Assembly: GCA_903823025.1 (NCBI GenBank)
Contig: CAIJRK010000058.1
Span: forward strand, 62,001 to 126,000
Source: an uncultured beta proteobacterium
GTDB lineage: Bacteria; Pseudomonadota; Gammaproteobacteria; Burkholderiales; Burkholderiaceae_C
Length of the DNA: 64,000 nucleotides
Direction: 5' to 3'
Shown in pieces: positions 1-9,563 of this stretch. Under the pieces are notes generated by a model. That model was not told the origin of the DNA and made no database searches. It saw only the letters and a list, made by a program, of their open reading frames with translations. Within the stretch, counting starts at the first letter, position 1; every line of letters begins with the position of its first letter. The translations under genes were made by a program, and so were the position numbers.

Positions 1-1
1 C

Positions 2-550
2 CGGGCGTCTGCGGGAACGTATGTTGATAAAGGTTTGCCCGCTTTGCAAGACTGGCTCACGCGTGCCTTACAGAATCCACTTCAATTTGAGCCTCGGCTC
101 ATCCCGGACGATCAAGCCAGCATCAGCGCCACACTGATTGAACTGGTGGATGCCGGTTGCGCGTTGGTGCTGACCACCGGCGGCACCGGCCCGGCCCCGC
201 GTGACGTCACACCCGAGGCCACACTGGCCGTGGCGCACAAGGAAATGCCGGGGTTTGGCGAACAAATGCGCCAGATCAGCCTGAAGTTTGTGCCGACCGC
301 AATTTTGTCGCGGCAGGTGGCCGTGATTCGGGATCAGAGCCTGATCATCAACCTGCCGGGCCAACCCAAGTCGATTCAGGAAATACTGGAAGGCCTGCGC
401 GATAGCAACGGCGACATCCTTATGGCTGGCTTGTTTGCAGCGGTGCCTTATTGCATTGACCTGATTGGCGGCCCGTACCTGGAAACCAACAACGACGTTT
501 GCAAGGCTTTTCGGCCTAAAGCGGCGATTCGCCAATATCCAATCGGCTGA
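2..550 (+). CDS. mogA: Molybdopterin adenylyltransferase MogA (5' end outside window)
   Basis: Activates molybdopterin by adenylation before molybdenum insertion in molybdenum cofactor synthesis (family knowledge). The reading frame is open at the left edge and reads RASAGTYVDKG just before the first possible internal start, so the gene begins outside the window. Visible motifs are the LTTGGTGPAPRDVTPEAT phosphate/MPT-binding loop, EMPGFGEQMR, and NLPGQPKSIQE near the C-terminus, in the order of E. coli MogA. Only the first few residues appear to be missing. The stop lies 1 base from the stop of convergent cysE. Confidence 0.95.
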   Translation, partial: RASAGTYVDKGLPALQDWLTRALQNPLQFEPRLIPDDQASISATLIELVDAGCALVLTTGGTGPAPRDVTPEATLAVAHKEMPGFGEQMRQISLKFVPTAILSRQVAVIRDQSLIINLPGQPKSIQEILEGLRDSNGDILMAGLFAAVPYCIDLIGGPYLETNNDVCKAFRPKAAIRQYPIG

Positions 551-551
551 A

Positions 552-1325
552 TTACTTACCCACCAGCTGATTAAGTTTTTCCGCCTCAAAGTGCTCGCTC
601 AGAGCGGCATCGCCTGGCACGCAATTGGTGGCTGACCGGTTGGCCTGCAGAATTTCAATCGACTTCCACAACAAGGCAATCTGATGCTCTTGCGTTGACG
701 CGTTGTCAATCAAACCCCGCATGGCTTGGCTCAGGGGGTCATCGCTTTGCGTTAAACCATAGGCAGAAAATCCCATTTTGGACGCCGCTTCTTCCCGCTT
801 GACATCTGTATCGGCCTGAATAATGCGCGCCGGGTTGCCCACCGCCGTGGCACCTGCGGGCACCGGTTTGGTCACGATGGCATTCGACCCCACTTTGGCA
901 CCATCACCCACCGTGAAGCCGCCCAATATTTGCGCGCCAGCCCCAATCACCACATTGCGCCCCAGCGTCGGGTGACGTTTAACACCCTTGTAAAGCGAGG
1001 TGCCGCCCAACGTGACACCTTGATAAATGGTGCAACCGTCGCCAATTTCAGCCGTCTCGCCCACCACCACGCCCATCGCATGATCAAAGAAAACGCGTTC
1101 GCCAATCTTGGCGCCGGGATGAATTTCAATCCCGGTCAAAAAACGTGCAATATGGGAAATAAAACGGCCCAGCCACTTCAGATCATGGCGCCAGCACCAA
1201 TGGGCGCGCCGGTACAGCACCAGCGCATGTAAACCCGGATAGCAAGTGAGCACCTCCCACAGGGTACGGGCCGCCGGGTCGCGGTCCAGAATGCATTGAA
1301 CGTCGGAACGTAGTCGAGAAAACAT
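552..1325 (-). CDS. cysE: Serine O-acetyltransferase CysE
   Basis: Makes O-acetylserine from serine and acetyl-CoA, the committed step of cysteine synthesis. The 257-residue protein has an N-terminal helical part and a left-handed beta-helix of hexapeptide repeats, with the typical [22 protein letters not shown] segment split across residues about 68-90, GVTLGGT and the VGNPARII end of the helix. A C-terminal extension of about 85 residues, present in many betaproteobacterial CysE, follows. It starts 9 bases downstream of trmJ on the same strand, so the two are probably co-transcribed. Confidence 0.93.
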   Translation of the reverse strand: MFSRLRSDVQCILDRDPAARTLWEVLTCYPGLHALVLYRRAHWCWRHDLKWLGRFISHIARFLTGIEIHPGAKIGERVFFDHAMGVVVGETAEIGDGCTIYQGVTLGGTSLYKGVKRHPTLGRNVVIGAGAQILGGFTVGDGAKVGSNAIVTKPVPAGATAVGNPARIIQADTDVKREEAASKMGFSAYGLTQSDDPLSQAMRGLIDNASTQEHQIALLWKSIEILQANRSATNCVPGDAALSEHFEAEKLNQLVGK

Positions 1326-1334
1326 TTTTTCAGT

Positions 1335-2132
1335 CTAGCTTTTTAAGGGTTCTGCTGCGTCAGACAAGGGCTTCAAGCCCGGCGATGTCTGATCCATCAT
1401 TTTGGCGATGCCCCGAAGCATATGAATTTCTTCCTGCGTGACGCCTGCCCGGTTCACCAATTGATTGAGTCGAGGCATTAATTTTTTAGGCGCCAACGGG
1501 TCAAGAAAACCAATACTGATTAATGACTGCTGCCAGTGCGCCAACATGCCCGCGACTTGTTGCGCATCGGCCAACACGGGCGTGGCGGTGGCCGCTTCAA
1601 CGGCATAAGCGCCCAGGGTCAAACGCCACTCGTAGGCAATAACTTGCAAAGCCGCCCCCAAGTTGAGTGACCCAAACTTGGGATCACTCGGAATACACAG
1701 GGCCGCATGACAGCGATAAACGTCTTCATTGCTCATGCCAAAACGCTCACAGCCGAATAGAAAAGCCATGCCTTGTTCAGAATTCGCAAGACTGCTTTGC
1801 CCTGCGCTCATAAGCGTCTCTTTTTTCGCCAGCGCCTCGAAATGCTCACGCGGCGTCACGGTCGGCGGACCAAAGTCACGCGGCGTCATGGCGGTGGCGC
1901 ACAAATGTGTCATGCCGTCCAAGGCCTCATCGAGCGTGGCGACAATGCGGGCGTTTTTAAGCACATCGAGCGCGCCGCTGGCCCGTTGAATGGTTTCTTC
2001 GCGGTTGAGCACATTGGCCCAACGCGGCGCGACCAGCACCAAATCGGTAAAGCCCATGGTTTTCATGGCACGGGCCGCAGCCCCTACATTGCCAGCGTGG
2101 CTGGTATTAATCAGGATAAAGCGGGTTTTCAT
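1335..2132 (-). CDS. trmJ: tRNA (cytidine/uridine-2'-O-)-methyltransferase TrmJ
   Basis: SPOUT-class methyltransferase that 2'-O-methylates nucleotide 32 of tRNAs using SAM (family knowledge). The 265-residue protein begins with ILINTSHAGNVGAAARAMK, the TrmH/TrmJ motif 1, and carries FGCERFGMSNEDV and the knot motif SLNLGAALQVIAYE. A C-terminal helical extension follows the SPOUT knot. It is first in a pair with cysE, 9 bases apart. Confidence 0.92.
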   Translation of the reverse strand: MKTRFILINTSHAGNVGAAARAMKTMGFTDLVLVAPRWANVLNREETIQRASGALDVLKNARIVATLDEALDGMTHLCATAMTPRDFGPPTVTPREHFEALAKKETLMSAGQSSLANSEQGMAFLFGCERFGMSNEDVYRCHAALCIPSDPKFGSLNLGAALQVIAYEWRLTLGAYAVEAATATPVLADAQQVAGMLAHWQQSLISIGFLDPLAPKKLMPRLNQLVNRAGVTQEEIHMLRGIAKMMDQTSPGLKPLSDAAEPLKS

Positions 2133-2261
2133 CTAAAACTAACTCCAATTTGAAGTCTCTCCCTTTTCGGGAATAGACACCATTTGGGAGGGGGTAACCT
2201 CTTCCAAATTCGCCTTTTTCAGGGCGTAGGTTGAAACATAAGTCCGGCAGACGCTCAACTC

Positions 2262-2289
2262 TTGAGAAAATCTTTGAGGCGGGTAAAAT
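2262..2289 (+). promoter_or_regulatory. Candidate sigma-70 promoter for suhB
   Basis: TTGAGA at 2262-2267 and TAAAAT at 2284-2289 are separated by 16 bases, about 60 bases upstream of the suhB start. Both hexamers match the consensus in at least four positions. No start-site data are available. Confidence 0.4.
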
Positions 2290-2348
2290 CATGCTATTGT
2301 CGCTGCCCGCATCGTTAGGCAGTCCCGTTTCGCTCTTACTCAAAATTT

Positions 2349-3272
2349 ATGGCATCTCCTAATCTTCACCCCATGATCAATATGGCCGTCAAGGCCGCCC
2401 GCGCTGCGGGTTCCATCATCAACCGCGCCGCGCTTGATGTTGAAGCGGTTCGTATTTCGCAAAAGCAGGTGAACGACTTCGTCACCGAAGTGGATCACAA
2501 CGCTGAACTAGCCATCATTGAAACCTTGCTCGCCGCCTACCCCGACCACAGCATTCTGGCGGAAGAATCAGGTCAGGAACATGGGGCTAAAGATTCGGAG
2601 TTTGTCTGGATTATTGATCCCTTGAACGGCACCAACAACTTCATCCACGGCTTGCCCGCTTACTGCGTCAGCATTGCGATGACCTTTAAAGGCAAGCTTG
2701 AACAAGCCGTCATTTACGACCCCAGCCGCAATGACTTGTTCACCGCCACCAAAGGGCGCGGTGCTTATTTGAATGATCGCCGTTTGCGCGTCTCCAAACG
2801 TGTTCGCTTGCAAGAGTGTTTGATTTCCAACGGTTTCCCGTTTCGTCCCGGTGACGACTTCAACACCCACCTCAGCATGATGGGCGACATGATGCAGCGC
2901 ACCTCCGGTCTGCGCCGCTCCGGCTCTGCCGCGCTGGATTTAGCCCACGTTGCAGCGGGCTACACAGACGGCTTTTTTGAACCCGGCCTGGCGTCTTGGG
3001 ACGTTGCAGCAGGTGCCTTGATGGTGACGGAAGCCGGTGGCTTGGTTGGCAATTTTTCAGGCGATGCCAACTTTTTGGAGCAAGGTGAATGCATGGCGGG
3101 CAACCCCCGCATCTATGGTCAGATGGTCGCCGTTTTGGGTAAATACAGCAAGTTTGCCAGCGCGGGCGACAAAGCAGCAGTGCGCCAAACAGCGCATACG
3201 CTGGTTGCGCATTCGCCAACACGTCCAGCGGGTAATACGAACACGCCACCCGCTAGCGACGCACCCTTCTAA
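2349..3272 (+). CDS. suhB: Inositol monophosphatase family protein SuhB with altered metal site
   Basis: Member of the Mg-dependent inositol-phosphatase family. In E. coli SuhB also binds NusA and acts in rRNA antitermination, a role that does not need catalysis (established knowledge). Seen: 307 residues, LAEESG with metal ligand Glu72, D90, and SWDVAAGA with the third-site Asp. The DPxDG(T/S) motif reads DPLNGTNN, so the second metal-binding Asp is Asn93 (codon 2625-2627) and the usual Thr96 is Asn. The C-terminus extends about 40 residues with a Pro/Thr-rich tail. I infer weak or no phosphatase activity. The upstream gap (2133-2348) separates it from divergent trmJ. Confidence 0.9.
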   Translation: MASPNLHPMINMAVKAARAAGSIINRAALDVEAVRISQKQVNDFVTEVDHNAELAIIETLLAAYPDHSILAEESGQEHGAKDSEFVWIIDPLNGTNNFIHGLPAYCVSIAMTFKGKLEQAVIYDPSRNDLFTATKGRGAYLNDRRLRVSKRVRLQECLISNGFPFRPGDDFNTHLSMMGDMMQRTSGLRRSGSAALDLAHVAAGYTDGFFEPGLASWDVAAGALMVTEAGGLVGNFSGDANFLEQGECMAGNPRIYGQMVAVLGKYSKFASAGDKAAVRQTAHTLVAHSPTRPAGNTNTPPASDAPF

Positions 3273-3327
3273 ACTCAATCGAAGGAGTCGCCTTGCGAAT
3301 GCAGACAAGCACTCAAAGCGGCTCCCT

Positions 3328-3367
3328 CAAAAAAATAAATCCATTGGGTTCCATGTCATCACCCAAT
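3328..3367 (-). terminator. Candidate rho-independent terminator of the phasin gene
   Basis: On the minus strand just past the phasin stop, ATTGGGT (3367-3361) pairs with ACCCAAT (3349-3343) around an 11-base loop. It is followed by GGATTTATTTTTTT, a T-rich run. The position between convergent suhB and the phasin gene fits a terminator. Confidence 0.45.
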
Positions 3368-3379
3368 ATTTGCACCGAC

Positions 3380-3922
3380 CTAATGCTTTTTAGTGGCATG
3401 ACCGGCTTGACTGGTCACTGCGGTAAAGTTTGATCCAACCACTTCAGCCGCTTTTTTGGCTGAATTTTGAGCGGATTCAATCACATTTTGACTGGCATTG
3501 ATGGCACTTTTAAAAGCAGCCACCGCACTCTCTGTCCCCGCTGGCGCATTCTTCAACATATTCTCAATGGCATCAGCCACCACTGTTTTTGTTTGCGTCA
3601 GCTGACCTTCAATCGCTTTCGTAAATTCAGCACCAATGCCCGCAACCAAGGCGTACACATGCTGGTTATAAGTGACAGATTTTTCAGCTAGCGATTGAAG
3701 AAAACTTGATTCCAAAGCCACCCATTCCTGCTGATCTTTAACCTGCAAAACAGCTTGTGCATGATGAAAAGACTCGCCCAAAGCCGCCTTGGAAGTGGCC
3801 ATATTAAGTTCAATCAGTTTCTCGAATCCAGAATAAGCTTGTGTTGTCAGTCCTTGCAGCGCTTGCAGATTTTCTTGATGCGTGGCGACAAATTGTTCAG
3901 GGTTGTAGGTCATTTGATTCAT
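3380..3922 (-). CDS. Phasin family protein
   Basis: Phasins coat polyhydroxyalkanoate granules in the cytoplasm. The 180-residue protein is alanine-rich and almost entirely helical, starting MNQMTYNPEQFVATHQENLQ split as usual for PhaP, with the conserved heptad-like segment around NLQALQGLTTQAYSGFEKLIELN and a long amphipathic helix at 60-165. There are no membrane segments. It stands alone, convergent with suhB. Its presence suggests the host stores PHA, though no pha synthase is in the window. Confidence 0.85.
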   Translation of the reverse strand: MNQMTYNPEQFVATHQENLQALQGLTTQAYSGFEKLIELNMATSKAALGESFHHAQAVLQVKDQQEWVALESSFLQSLAEKSVTYNQHVYALVAGIGAEFTKAIEGQLTQTKTVVADAIENMLKNAPAGTESAVAAFKSAINASQNVIESAQNSAKKAAEVVGSNFTAVTSQAGHATKKH

Positions 3923-4240
3923 CCAGGTTTTAAGGTGAGACGTTCATTTTTAAATTAAAAATTTAAAAAAACTTATTTAACCTAATAACGCCTGCTGCAT
4001 CTTTGCGTTTTCACAAAGACAATCAGTTTTTTAACATAGGCGTCGCAAGATCAAAAGGGCGCCACACAAGAAATCACCAAAAATTTAGACCTGTCCCTAT
4101 TTGGGGCAAAAACAATTTTTGAAGGCGATCCGATCCAATAACTCAAACCGAGAATAAAACGATATGTCCACATGTGTTTCGCATGTGTGAATTTTTGATA
4201 ATCCCGTAAGTCATTGATGCATAAAAAGAATTCTCTACCC

Positions 4241-6838
4241 ATGCCCTCTGAAGCCGCAGTGCCCTCTCATTCCCCCATGATGGCCCAATATCTTGGCCTC
4301 AAGGCCGCGCATCCCGACACGCTGCTGCTTTACCGCATGGGCGACTTCTACGAGTTGTTTTTTGCAGATGCTGAAAAAGCCGCCCGCCTGCTTAACATCA
4401 CCTTGACCCAGCGCGGCCAATCAGCGGGGCAACCGGTGGTGATGGCAGGCGTGCCCTTTCATTCACTGGACACGTATCTAGCCCGACTCATCAAGCTGGG
4501 CGAATCGGTGGCCATTTGTGAACAGATTGGCGAAGTCACCGGCAAAGGCCCGGTGGAACGCAAAGTGGTGCGCGTGGTCACGCCCGGCACGCTCACCGAC
4601 TTGGAACTGCTGAACGACAAAACCGAGTCGCTCTTACTGGCCATTCACCAAGGCTTGCGCAACCGCTGCGGTCTGGCTTGGCTTAGTTTGACGCAAGGCG
4701 AAGTGCATCTGGCCGAGTGCAGCCTCGACGAACTGGCGGAATGGGTGGCACGCATCAGCCCGGGTGAACTGTTGTTCAGCGCCGGTGCGACGCCTGTGTT
4801 TGAAACCCGTTTGCGCAGTTTTCAAACCGCCGGGGCTATGTCAATCACGGTACGCCCCGATTGGCAATTTGACGCCGGCTTGGGTCAAAACAAACTGCTC
4901 GCGCAACTCCAGGCCGCCAGCTTGGTGCCGTGGCAAGCGCAAGAACTGCCGCAAGCCCACGCCGCCGCCGCCGCTCTTTTGGGTTATGCCGAACACACCC
5001 AAGGTCGGGCACTGACGCATATTTATAGCGTGCGGGTGCAACGCAATAACGAACTGATTGACCTGCCCCAAACCACCCGGCGCAACCTGGAACTCACCCA
5101 AACTTTGCGTGGTGAAGACAAGCCCACCCTGTTTTCACTGCTGGACACCTGTATGACCGGCATGGGTAGCCGGCTGCTGAAAAACTGGCTGCTGACGCCC
5201 CGGCGCGACCGGGGCGAAGCGCAACAACGCCTGAACGCCATCGCCGCGCTGCAAAGTGGCCCTTGGGTCAAACTGCGCGAACAACTCAAAGGCAGCACCG
5301 ATGTGCAGCGCATCACTGCCCGCATCGCGCTGCGCCAAGTGCGCCCGCGTGAACTGGTCGCGCTGCAACAGACACTGCAAAAAACAGCGCTGCTGGCGCC
5401 CGTCATCAAAGGGCTAGAGCTTTATTTAGATCAAATTTCAGGGCATTTGCTGCCGCCCAAAGGCTGTGCCGATTTACTGGCCCGGGCCATTGATCCCGAA
5501 CCCGCCGTTCTGGTACGCGATGGCGGCGTGATGGCCACCGGTTTTGATGCCGAACTAGATGAACTGCGTGACATTCAAACCAACTGCGACAGTTTTTTAC
5601 TCGCCCTGGAAGGACGCGAAAAAGCGCGCACCGGCATTGCCAACCTGCGCGTGCAATTCAACAAAGTGCATGGCTTCTTCATTGAAGTCACGCAAGGGCA
5701 AATCGACAAAGTGCCCGACGACTACCGCCGTCGCCAAACGCTCAAGAATGCCGAGCGCTTCATCACCCCGGAACTCAAGGCCTTTGAAGACAAAGCCCTG
5801 AGCGCCCAGGAACGCGCACTTAATCGTGAAAAATGGCTGTATGAGCAAGTGCTGGATCAGTTGCAAGTGTTCGTGCCCGCCCTGACCCAAGTGGCGCGCG
5901 CACTGGCCACGCTGGACGCGCTGTGCGCCTTGACCGAACGCGCCTTGACGCTGGACTGGTGCGCACCCCAGTTTGTCAAAGAGCCTTGTCTGGACATCAC
6001 CCAAGGCCGCCACCCGGTCGTGCAGGCGCGCCTGAATGAGACCAGCAGCGGCGCTTTCATTGCCAACGACACGCACATGGGGCCAAAGCAGCGGATGCAG
6101 ATCATCACCGGCCCCAACATGGGCGGCAAGTCCACCTATATGCGGCAAATCGCGGTGATTGTGTTGCTCGCCAGCATGGGCAGTTATGTGCCCGCCAGCG
6201 CCTGCCGACTGGGACCCATTGACGCCATCCACACCCGCATCGGCGCGGCAGACGACTTGGCCAACGCCCAGTCCACCTTCATGCTCGAAATGCTGGAGGC
6301 CGCGCAGATTCTGCACGCCGCCACGCCCAACTCGCTGGTGCTGATGGACGAAATTGGTCGTGGCACCTCCACCTTTGACGGCCTGGCGCTGGCCTCCGCC
6401 ATTGCGACCCAGTTGCACGATAAAACACAGGCTTACACCCTGTTTGCCACGCACTACTTTGAGCTGACCGAGTTCCCAACCCAACACTTTTCGGCCATCA
6501 ACGTGCATGTCAGCGCCGCCGAATCAGGCCGCGACATTGTGTTTTTACACGCCATCGAACCCGGCCCGGCGAGCAAAAGCTACGGGATTCAGGTCGCCCG
6601 CCTAGCCGGAATGCCCGCCGCCGTGGTGAACCATGCGCGTCACACGCTGGAAGCGCTCGAAACCAAAGCCAGCGAAGCCCATGCACAAGTGGACTTGTTT
6701 GCAGCCCCGCCCGAGATTGAAAGCCCCATTGCCAGCGCCGTAGAAGCGGCGCTTGAAGGCATCAACCCCGATGCCTTAAGCCCGCGTGAAGCGCTCGATG
6801 CGCTGTACCAGTTGAAGAAACTCAGCGTAGCCTCATGA
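4241..6838 (+). CDS. mutS: DNA mismatch repair protein MutS
   Basis: Recognises mismatches and small loops and recruits MutL. Domains visible in order: mismatch-binding domain I with GDFYELF (the Phe-x-Glu reader), connector, core/lever, clamp, and ATPase with Walker [10 protein letters not shown] and the DEIGRGTST Walker B/signature. The C-terminal dimerisation tail ends near LYQLKKL. I chose the ATG at 4241 because it leaves 12 residues before the conserved PMM, as in E. coli MutS. An in-frame ATG at 4217 would add 8 residues. The protein is 865 residues, normal for the family. Confidence 0.97.
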   Translation: MPSEAAVPSHSPMMAQYLGLKAAHPDTLLLYRMGDFYELFFADAEKAARLLNITLTQRGQSAGQPVVMAGVPFHSLDTYLARLIKLGESVAICEQIGEVTGKGPVERKVVRVVTPGTLTDLELLNDKTESLLLAIHQGLRNRCGLAWLSLTQGEVHLAECSLDELAEWVARISPGELLFSAGATPVFETRLRSFQTAGAMSITVRPDWQFDAGLGQNKLLAQLQAASLVPWQAQELPQAHAAAAALLGYAEHTQGRALTHIYSVRVQRNNELIDLPQTTRRNLELTQTLRGEDKPTLFSLLDTCMTGMGSRLLKNWLLTPRRDRGEAQQRLNAIAALQSGPWVKLREQLKGSTDVQRITARIALRQVRPRELVALQQTLQKTALLAPVIKGLELYLDQISGHLLPPKGCADLLARAIDPEPAVLVRDGGVMATGFDAELDELRDIQTNCDSFLLALEGREKARTGIANLRVQFNKVHGFFIEVTQGQIDKVPDDYRRRQTLKNAERFITPELKAFEDKALSAQERALNREKWLYEQVLDQLQVFVPALTQVARALATLDALCALTERALTLDWCAPQFVKEPCLDITQGRHPVVQARLNETSSGAFIANDTHMGPKQRMQIITGPNMGGKSTYMRQIAVIVLLASMGSYVPASACRLGPIDAIHTRIGAADDLANAQSTFMLEMLEAAQILHAATPNSLVLMDEIGRGTSTFDGLALASAIATQLHDKTQAYTLFATHYFELTEFPTQHFSAINVHVSAAESGRDIVFLHAIEPGPASKSYGIQVARLAGMPAAVVNHARHTLEALETKASEAHAQVDLFAAPPEIESPIASAVEAALEGINPDALSPREALDALYQLKKLSVAS

Positions 6839-7030
6839 CCCCCCCCAAGACTTCATCGCCAAATGGGGCGCACACGACGACATTTCTGGCCTGGCATCTG
6901 CCCCGTCCCCGCCGGTTAAAAGCCCACACAGACATAAAAATGCTGCTTTTCCGGCAAAAGCGGGTAGAAAATAAGAGGCGTTAACTTCAAGCCGATTCAC
7001 CGTTTTAATTTTCAACCTACCCACTCAAAA
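6839..7030. other. mutS-anbu intergenic region
   Basis: This 192-base gap opens with a C8 run at the mutS stop and contains a short inverted repeat GCTTTT-CCGGC-AAAAGC (6945-6961) that could be a weak hairpin. No gene or convincing promoter is seen. Confidence 0.3.
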
Positions 7031-7858
7031 ATGACTTATTGCGTCGCCATCAAACTCAATGCCGGACTGGTTTTTCTGTCCGACTCCCGCACCAACGCCG
7101 GGCTGGATCAAATCAGCACTTTCCGCAAAATGATCGTGTATGAAAAGCCCAACGACCGCTTCATGGTGCTGCTCTCGGCGGGCAACCTGAGCATCTCGCA
7201 ATCAGTGCGCGAAATTTTGCAAATTGAACAAATCAAGGATCATGAAGGCGGCGACCCCATCACCATCTGGAACGCCAAAAGCATGTTTGATGCAACGCGC
7301 GTGTTGGGCGCGGCCATTCGCCATGTTTACGAGCGCGATGCCGCGTCGCTCAAACAGGCCGGTGTGGAGTTCAATGTGTCGCTGATTTTTGGGGGCCAAA
7401 TCAAAGGCGAAGGTATGCGCCTGTTTCAGGTGTATTCAGCCGGTAACTTTATCGAAGCAACGCCTGAAACGCCTTATTTTCAGGCCGGTGAATCCAAATA
7501 CGGCAAGCCCGTGCTGGACCGCGTCATTACCCCCAGCACCCCGCTGGACGAGGCCGCCAAATGCGCACTGGTGTCGATGGACTCCACGCTTAAATCCAAT
7601 TTATCCGTCGGCTTGCCGCTGGACATGGTGGTGTATGAAGCCGATCAGTTCCAGACCGACAAAGTGGTGTGCATCGACGACAACAACCCGTACTTCAAAA
7701 TGTTGCGCGGCAGTTGGGGTCAAAAATTGCGTGAGATGTTTGACAGCATTGAAGACCCCATGTGGCATGGCGAAAAAACCAACATCCCTTTGATGGTTCA
7801 ATCGGGACGCAGTCTGACGCTGAGAAAAATAACAACGCCCCAAGAGAAACTGATTTAA
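7031..7858 (+). CDS. Bacterial proteasome homologue Anbu (ancestral beta subunit)
   Basis: Ntn-hydrolase of the HslV/20S-beta fold; Anbu forms helical, lock-washer-like oligomers, with substrate and role still poorly known (established knowledge). The 275-residue protein starts MTYCVAIKL, so Met removal would expose Thr1. Counted from that Thr, Asp17 and Lys32 match the Ntn active-site positions. Length, LLSAGNLSISQ and the SLIFGGQ strand agree with the family. Anbu genes usually sit with a transglutaminase-like protease, an ATP-grasp protein and an alpha-E protein; none is here. It lies between mutS and uppP and is followed by an 82-base palindromic element. Confidence 0.88.
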   Translation: MTYCVAIKLNAGLVFLSDSRTNAGLDQISTFRKMIVYEKPNDRFMVLLSAGNLSISQSVREILQIEQIKDHEGGDPITIWNAKSMFDATRVLGAAIRHVYERDAASLKQAGVEFNVSLIFGGQIKGEGMRLFQVYSAGNFIEATPETPYFQAGESKYGKPVLDRVITPSTPLDEAAKCALVSMDSTLKSNLSVGLPLDMVVYEADQFQTDKVVCIDDNNPYFKMLRGSWGQKLREMFDSIEDPMWHGEKTNIPLMVQSGRSLTLRKITTPQEKLI

Positions 7859-7860
7859 CA

Positions 7861-7942
7861 GATGTTACGCAGGCGCCAACGAACAAAGAGAATCGGCAAA
7901 GTGCCTCTTCGTTGGGAAAGATAGCTTCCGCTGCGTAACATC
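7861..7942. repeat. 82-base nested palindromic element
   Basis: Perfect 12-base outer arms GATGTTACGCAG (7861-7872) and CTGCGTAACATC (7931-7942) enclose inner arms CCAACGAA (7876-7883) and TTCGTTGG (7908-7915). The whole can fold into an interrupted long stem between the 3' ends of convergent anbu and uppP. It lacks a T-run on either side, so it is less like a terminator than like a palindromic intergenic repeat or transposon end pair. No second copy was found by eye in this window. Confidence 0.7.
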
Positions 7943-7979
7943 AGTGCCTCAAAAAAGCACGGGCCGACAAGGGCGATGA

Positions 7980-8813
7980 TCAGTCCGCCCAGGTCACCAC
8001 ACCGCTCCAGGCGGTGACCAGCACCACCACCCCAAAGACGATGCGGTAATAGGCAAACCCGACAAAGCTATGGGTGGCGATGTAGCGCAAAAGCCAGCGA
8101 ATGCACAACCAGGCGCTAAGAAACGAAAAAACAAGCCCAATGCCAAAGACCGGAAAATCAGTCCAAGCCAACAAGGCACGGTCTTTGTACAAGCTATAAA
8201 CGCCAGCGCCAATGAGCGTAGGAATTGCCAGATAAAAAGAAAAATCGGTCGCCGCCTTGCGTGACAGTCCGAACAACATGCCACCAATAATGGTGGCGCC
8301 ACTGCGACTGGTGCCGGGAATCATGGCCAGACATTGGGCCAAACCGACCTTTAACGCATCAAATGGTGCCATGGATTCCACGTTATGAATGCGCACAACC
8401 GCCGGATTTTTTTCTTGGCGCCGTTCCGCCCAAATAATAATGAAGCCCCCAATGATGAACATACTCGCCACCACCACGGGCGTAAACAAATTGGCCTTGA
8501 TGGCTTTGCCAAATAGCAAACCCAAAATAACAGCGGGCACAAACGCAATGAACACATTCAAGGCAAAACGCTGCGCCTGTTTTTCTGAGGGCAAAGCCAC
8601 CAACGTGTCGCGAATTTTTTGCCAATAAACCAAGATAACGGCAAAAATGGCGCCGGTCTGAATGGCAATGCTGAACACCTTGTATTTTTCACCCTCAAAC
8701 CCCAACAAAGCGCCCGCCAAAATCAAGTGCCCCGTTGATGAAATGGGCAAAAACTCCGTCAACCCCTCGACGATGCCCATGATGGCGGCTTTAATCAGCA
8801 ATGCAATATCCAC
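7980..8813 (-). CDS. uppP: Undecaprenyl-diphosphatase UppP (BacA)
   Basis: Integral inner-membrane enzyme that dephosphorylates undecaprenyl pyrophosphate so the lipid carrier of peptidoglycan synthesis can be recycled; overexpression gives bacitracin resistance. The 277-residue protein has the first active-site motif [15 protein letters not shown] near residues 16-30 and the second, [10 protein letters not shown], near 165. At least seven hydrophobic membrane segments are visible. It is convergent with anbu and divergent from the PACE gene. Confidence 0.96.
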   Translation of the reverse strand: MDIALLIKAAIMGIVEGLTEFLPISSTGHLILAGALLGFEGEKYKVFSIAIQTGAIFAVILVYWQKIRDTLVALPSEKQAQRFALNVFIAFVPAVILGLLFGKAIKANLFTPVVVASMFIIGGFIIIWAERRQEKNPAVVRIHNVESMAPFDALKVGLAQCLAMIPGTSRSGATIIGGMLFGLSRKAATDFSFYLAIPTLIGAGVYSLYKDRALLAWTDFPVFGIGLVFSFLSAWLCIRWLLRYIATHSFVGFAYYRIVFGVVVLVTAWSGVVTWAD

Positions 8814-8934
8814 GCGTATTCCTTAAATAAAAAATCAATTATCACTGCCAGGGCTTGTCAACTTGTGTCAAAACGTTCACGCCACAACGCATGATTTAAC
8901 CTTTGTGCGCACGGCGTCAAATTTCCATAGCCGC

Positions 8935-8962
8935 TTGACTCAAGCCAATAACGCTGAAAATA
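8935..8962 (+). promoter_or_regulatory. Candidate promoter for the PACE efflux gene
   Basis: TTGACT at 8935-8940 and AAAATA at 8957-8962, spaced 16 bases, lie 35 bases before the PACE start codon. The -35 is good and the -10 weak. Confidence 0.3.
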
Positions 8963-8996
8963 GCCAGCTCCCTTTCACCCCCTTCAACACGGCGTC

Positions 8997-9440
8997 ATGC
9001 TCATCAAAAAATCAATCAAAGAACGCTTTTTTCATGCTCTCGGATTTGAGGCGCTCGCGCTGGCTATTTGTGCCCCGTTGGGCGCGTGGCTTCTGGGTTA
9101 TTCGTTGGCACACATCGGCTTGCTCACCCTGATGATTTCACTGATAGCGATGACGTGGAACATGCTGTTTAACGCCCTCTTTGATCGCGCCCAGCGCCGA
9201 ATGGGGTTTAAACGCACCGTCGCCGCGCGCGTGGTGCATTCCCTGCTGTTTGAAATCGGCCTGATTCTGGCTGTCGTTCCGCTGGCGGCCTGGTGGCTGG
9301 ACATCGGACTTTGGGAGGCTTTTGTGCTGGACATCGGCATTGTGCTGTTCTTTTTGCCCTACACCTTTGCCTATAACTGGACTTACGACTATGTGCGCGC
9401 CAGAGTGGTGGCCCACCGAAGCCGCGCACTCGTCGCCTGA
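8997..9440 (+). CDS. PACE family (AceI-like) efflux transporter
   Basis: Small inner-membrane proton antiporter; characterised members export chlorhexidine, acriflavine or short-chain diamines. The 147-residue protein has four transmembrane helices in two tandem bacterial transmembrane-pair domains. Seen are the first-helix acidic residue (GFEALALAI, Glu18, equivalent to AceI Glu15), the WNMLFNALFD motif closing domain 1 and the matching YNWTYDYVRAR closing domain 2. It stands alone with its own candidate promoter and has no regulator next to it. The actual substrate cannot be read from sequence. Confidence 0.9.
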   Translation: MLIKKSIKERFFHALGFEALALAICAPLGAWLLGYSLAHIGLLTLMISLIAMTWNMLFNALFDRAQRRMGFKRTVAARVVHSLLFEIGLILAVVPLAAWWLDIGLWEAFVLDIGIVLFFLPYTFAYNWTYDYVRARVVAHRSRALVA

Positions 9441-9563
9441 ATCCGTTGTGCCTTGCCTTGACCTGTATCAACGCTTGACGGCCTTGAAAGCCCGTTAGCC
9501 GGGATAGACTGGGTACACGAGTTCTTCTCGTTGTTCCCCCATTCACAACCCAAGGAGTGATGT

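Noticed and set aside
2107..2343. 78-codon gene opposite the suhB leader
   Set aside because: Overlaps trmJ's start and the suhB promoter, no family likeness, and poor coding character.
5597..6508. Open frame of 303 codons opposite mutS
   Set aside because: Antisense to the MutS ATPase region, Gly/Gln/Val/His-rich, no recognisable motif.
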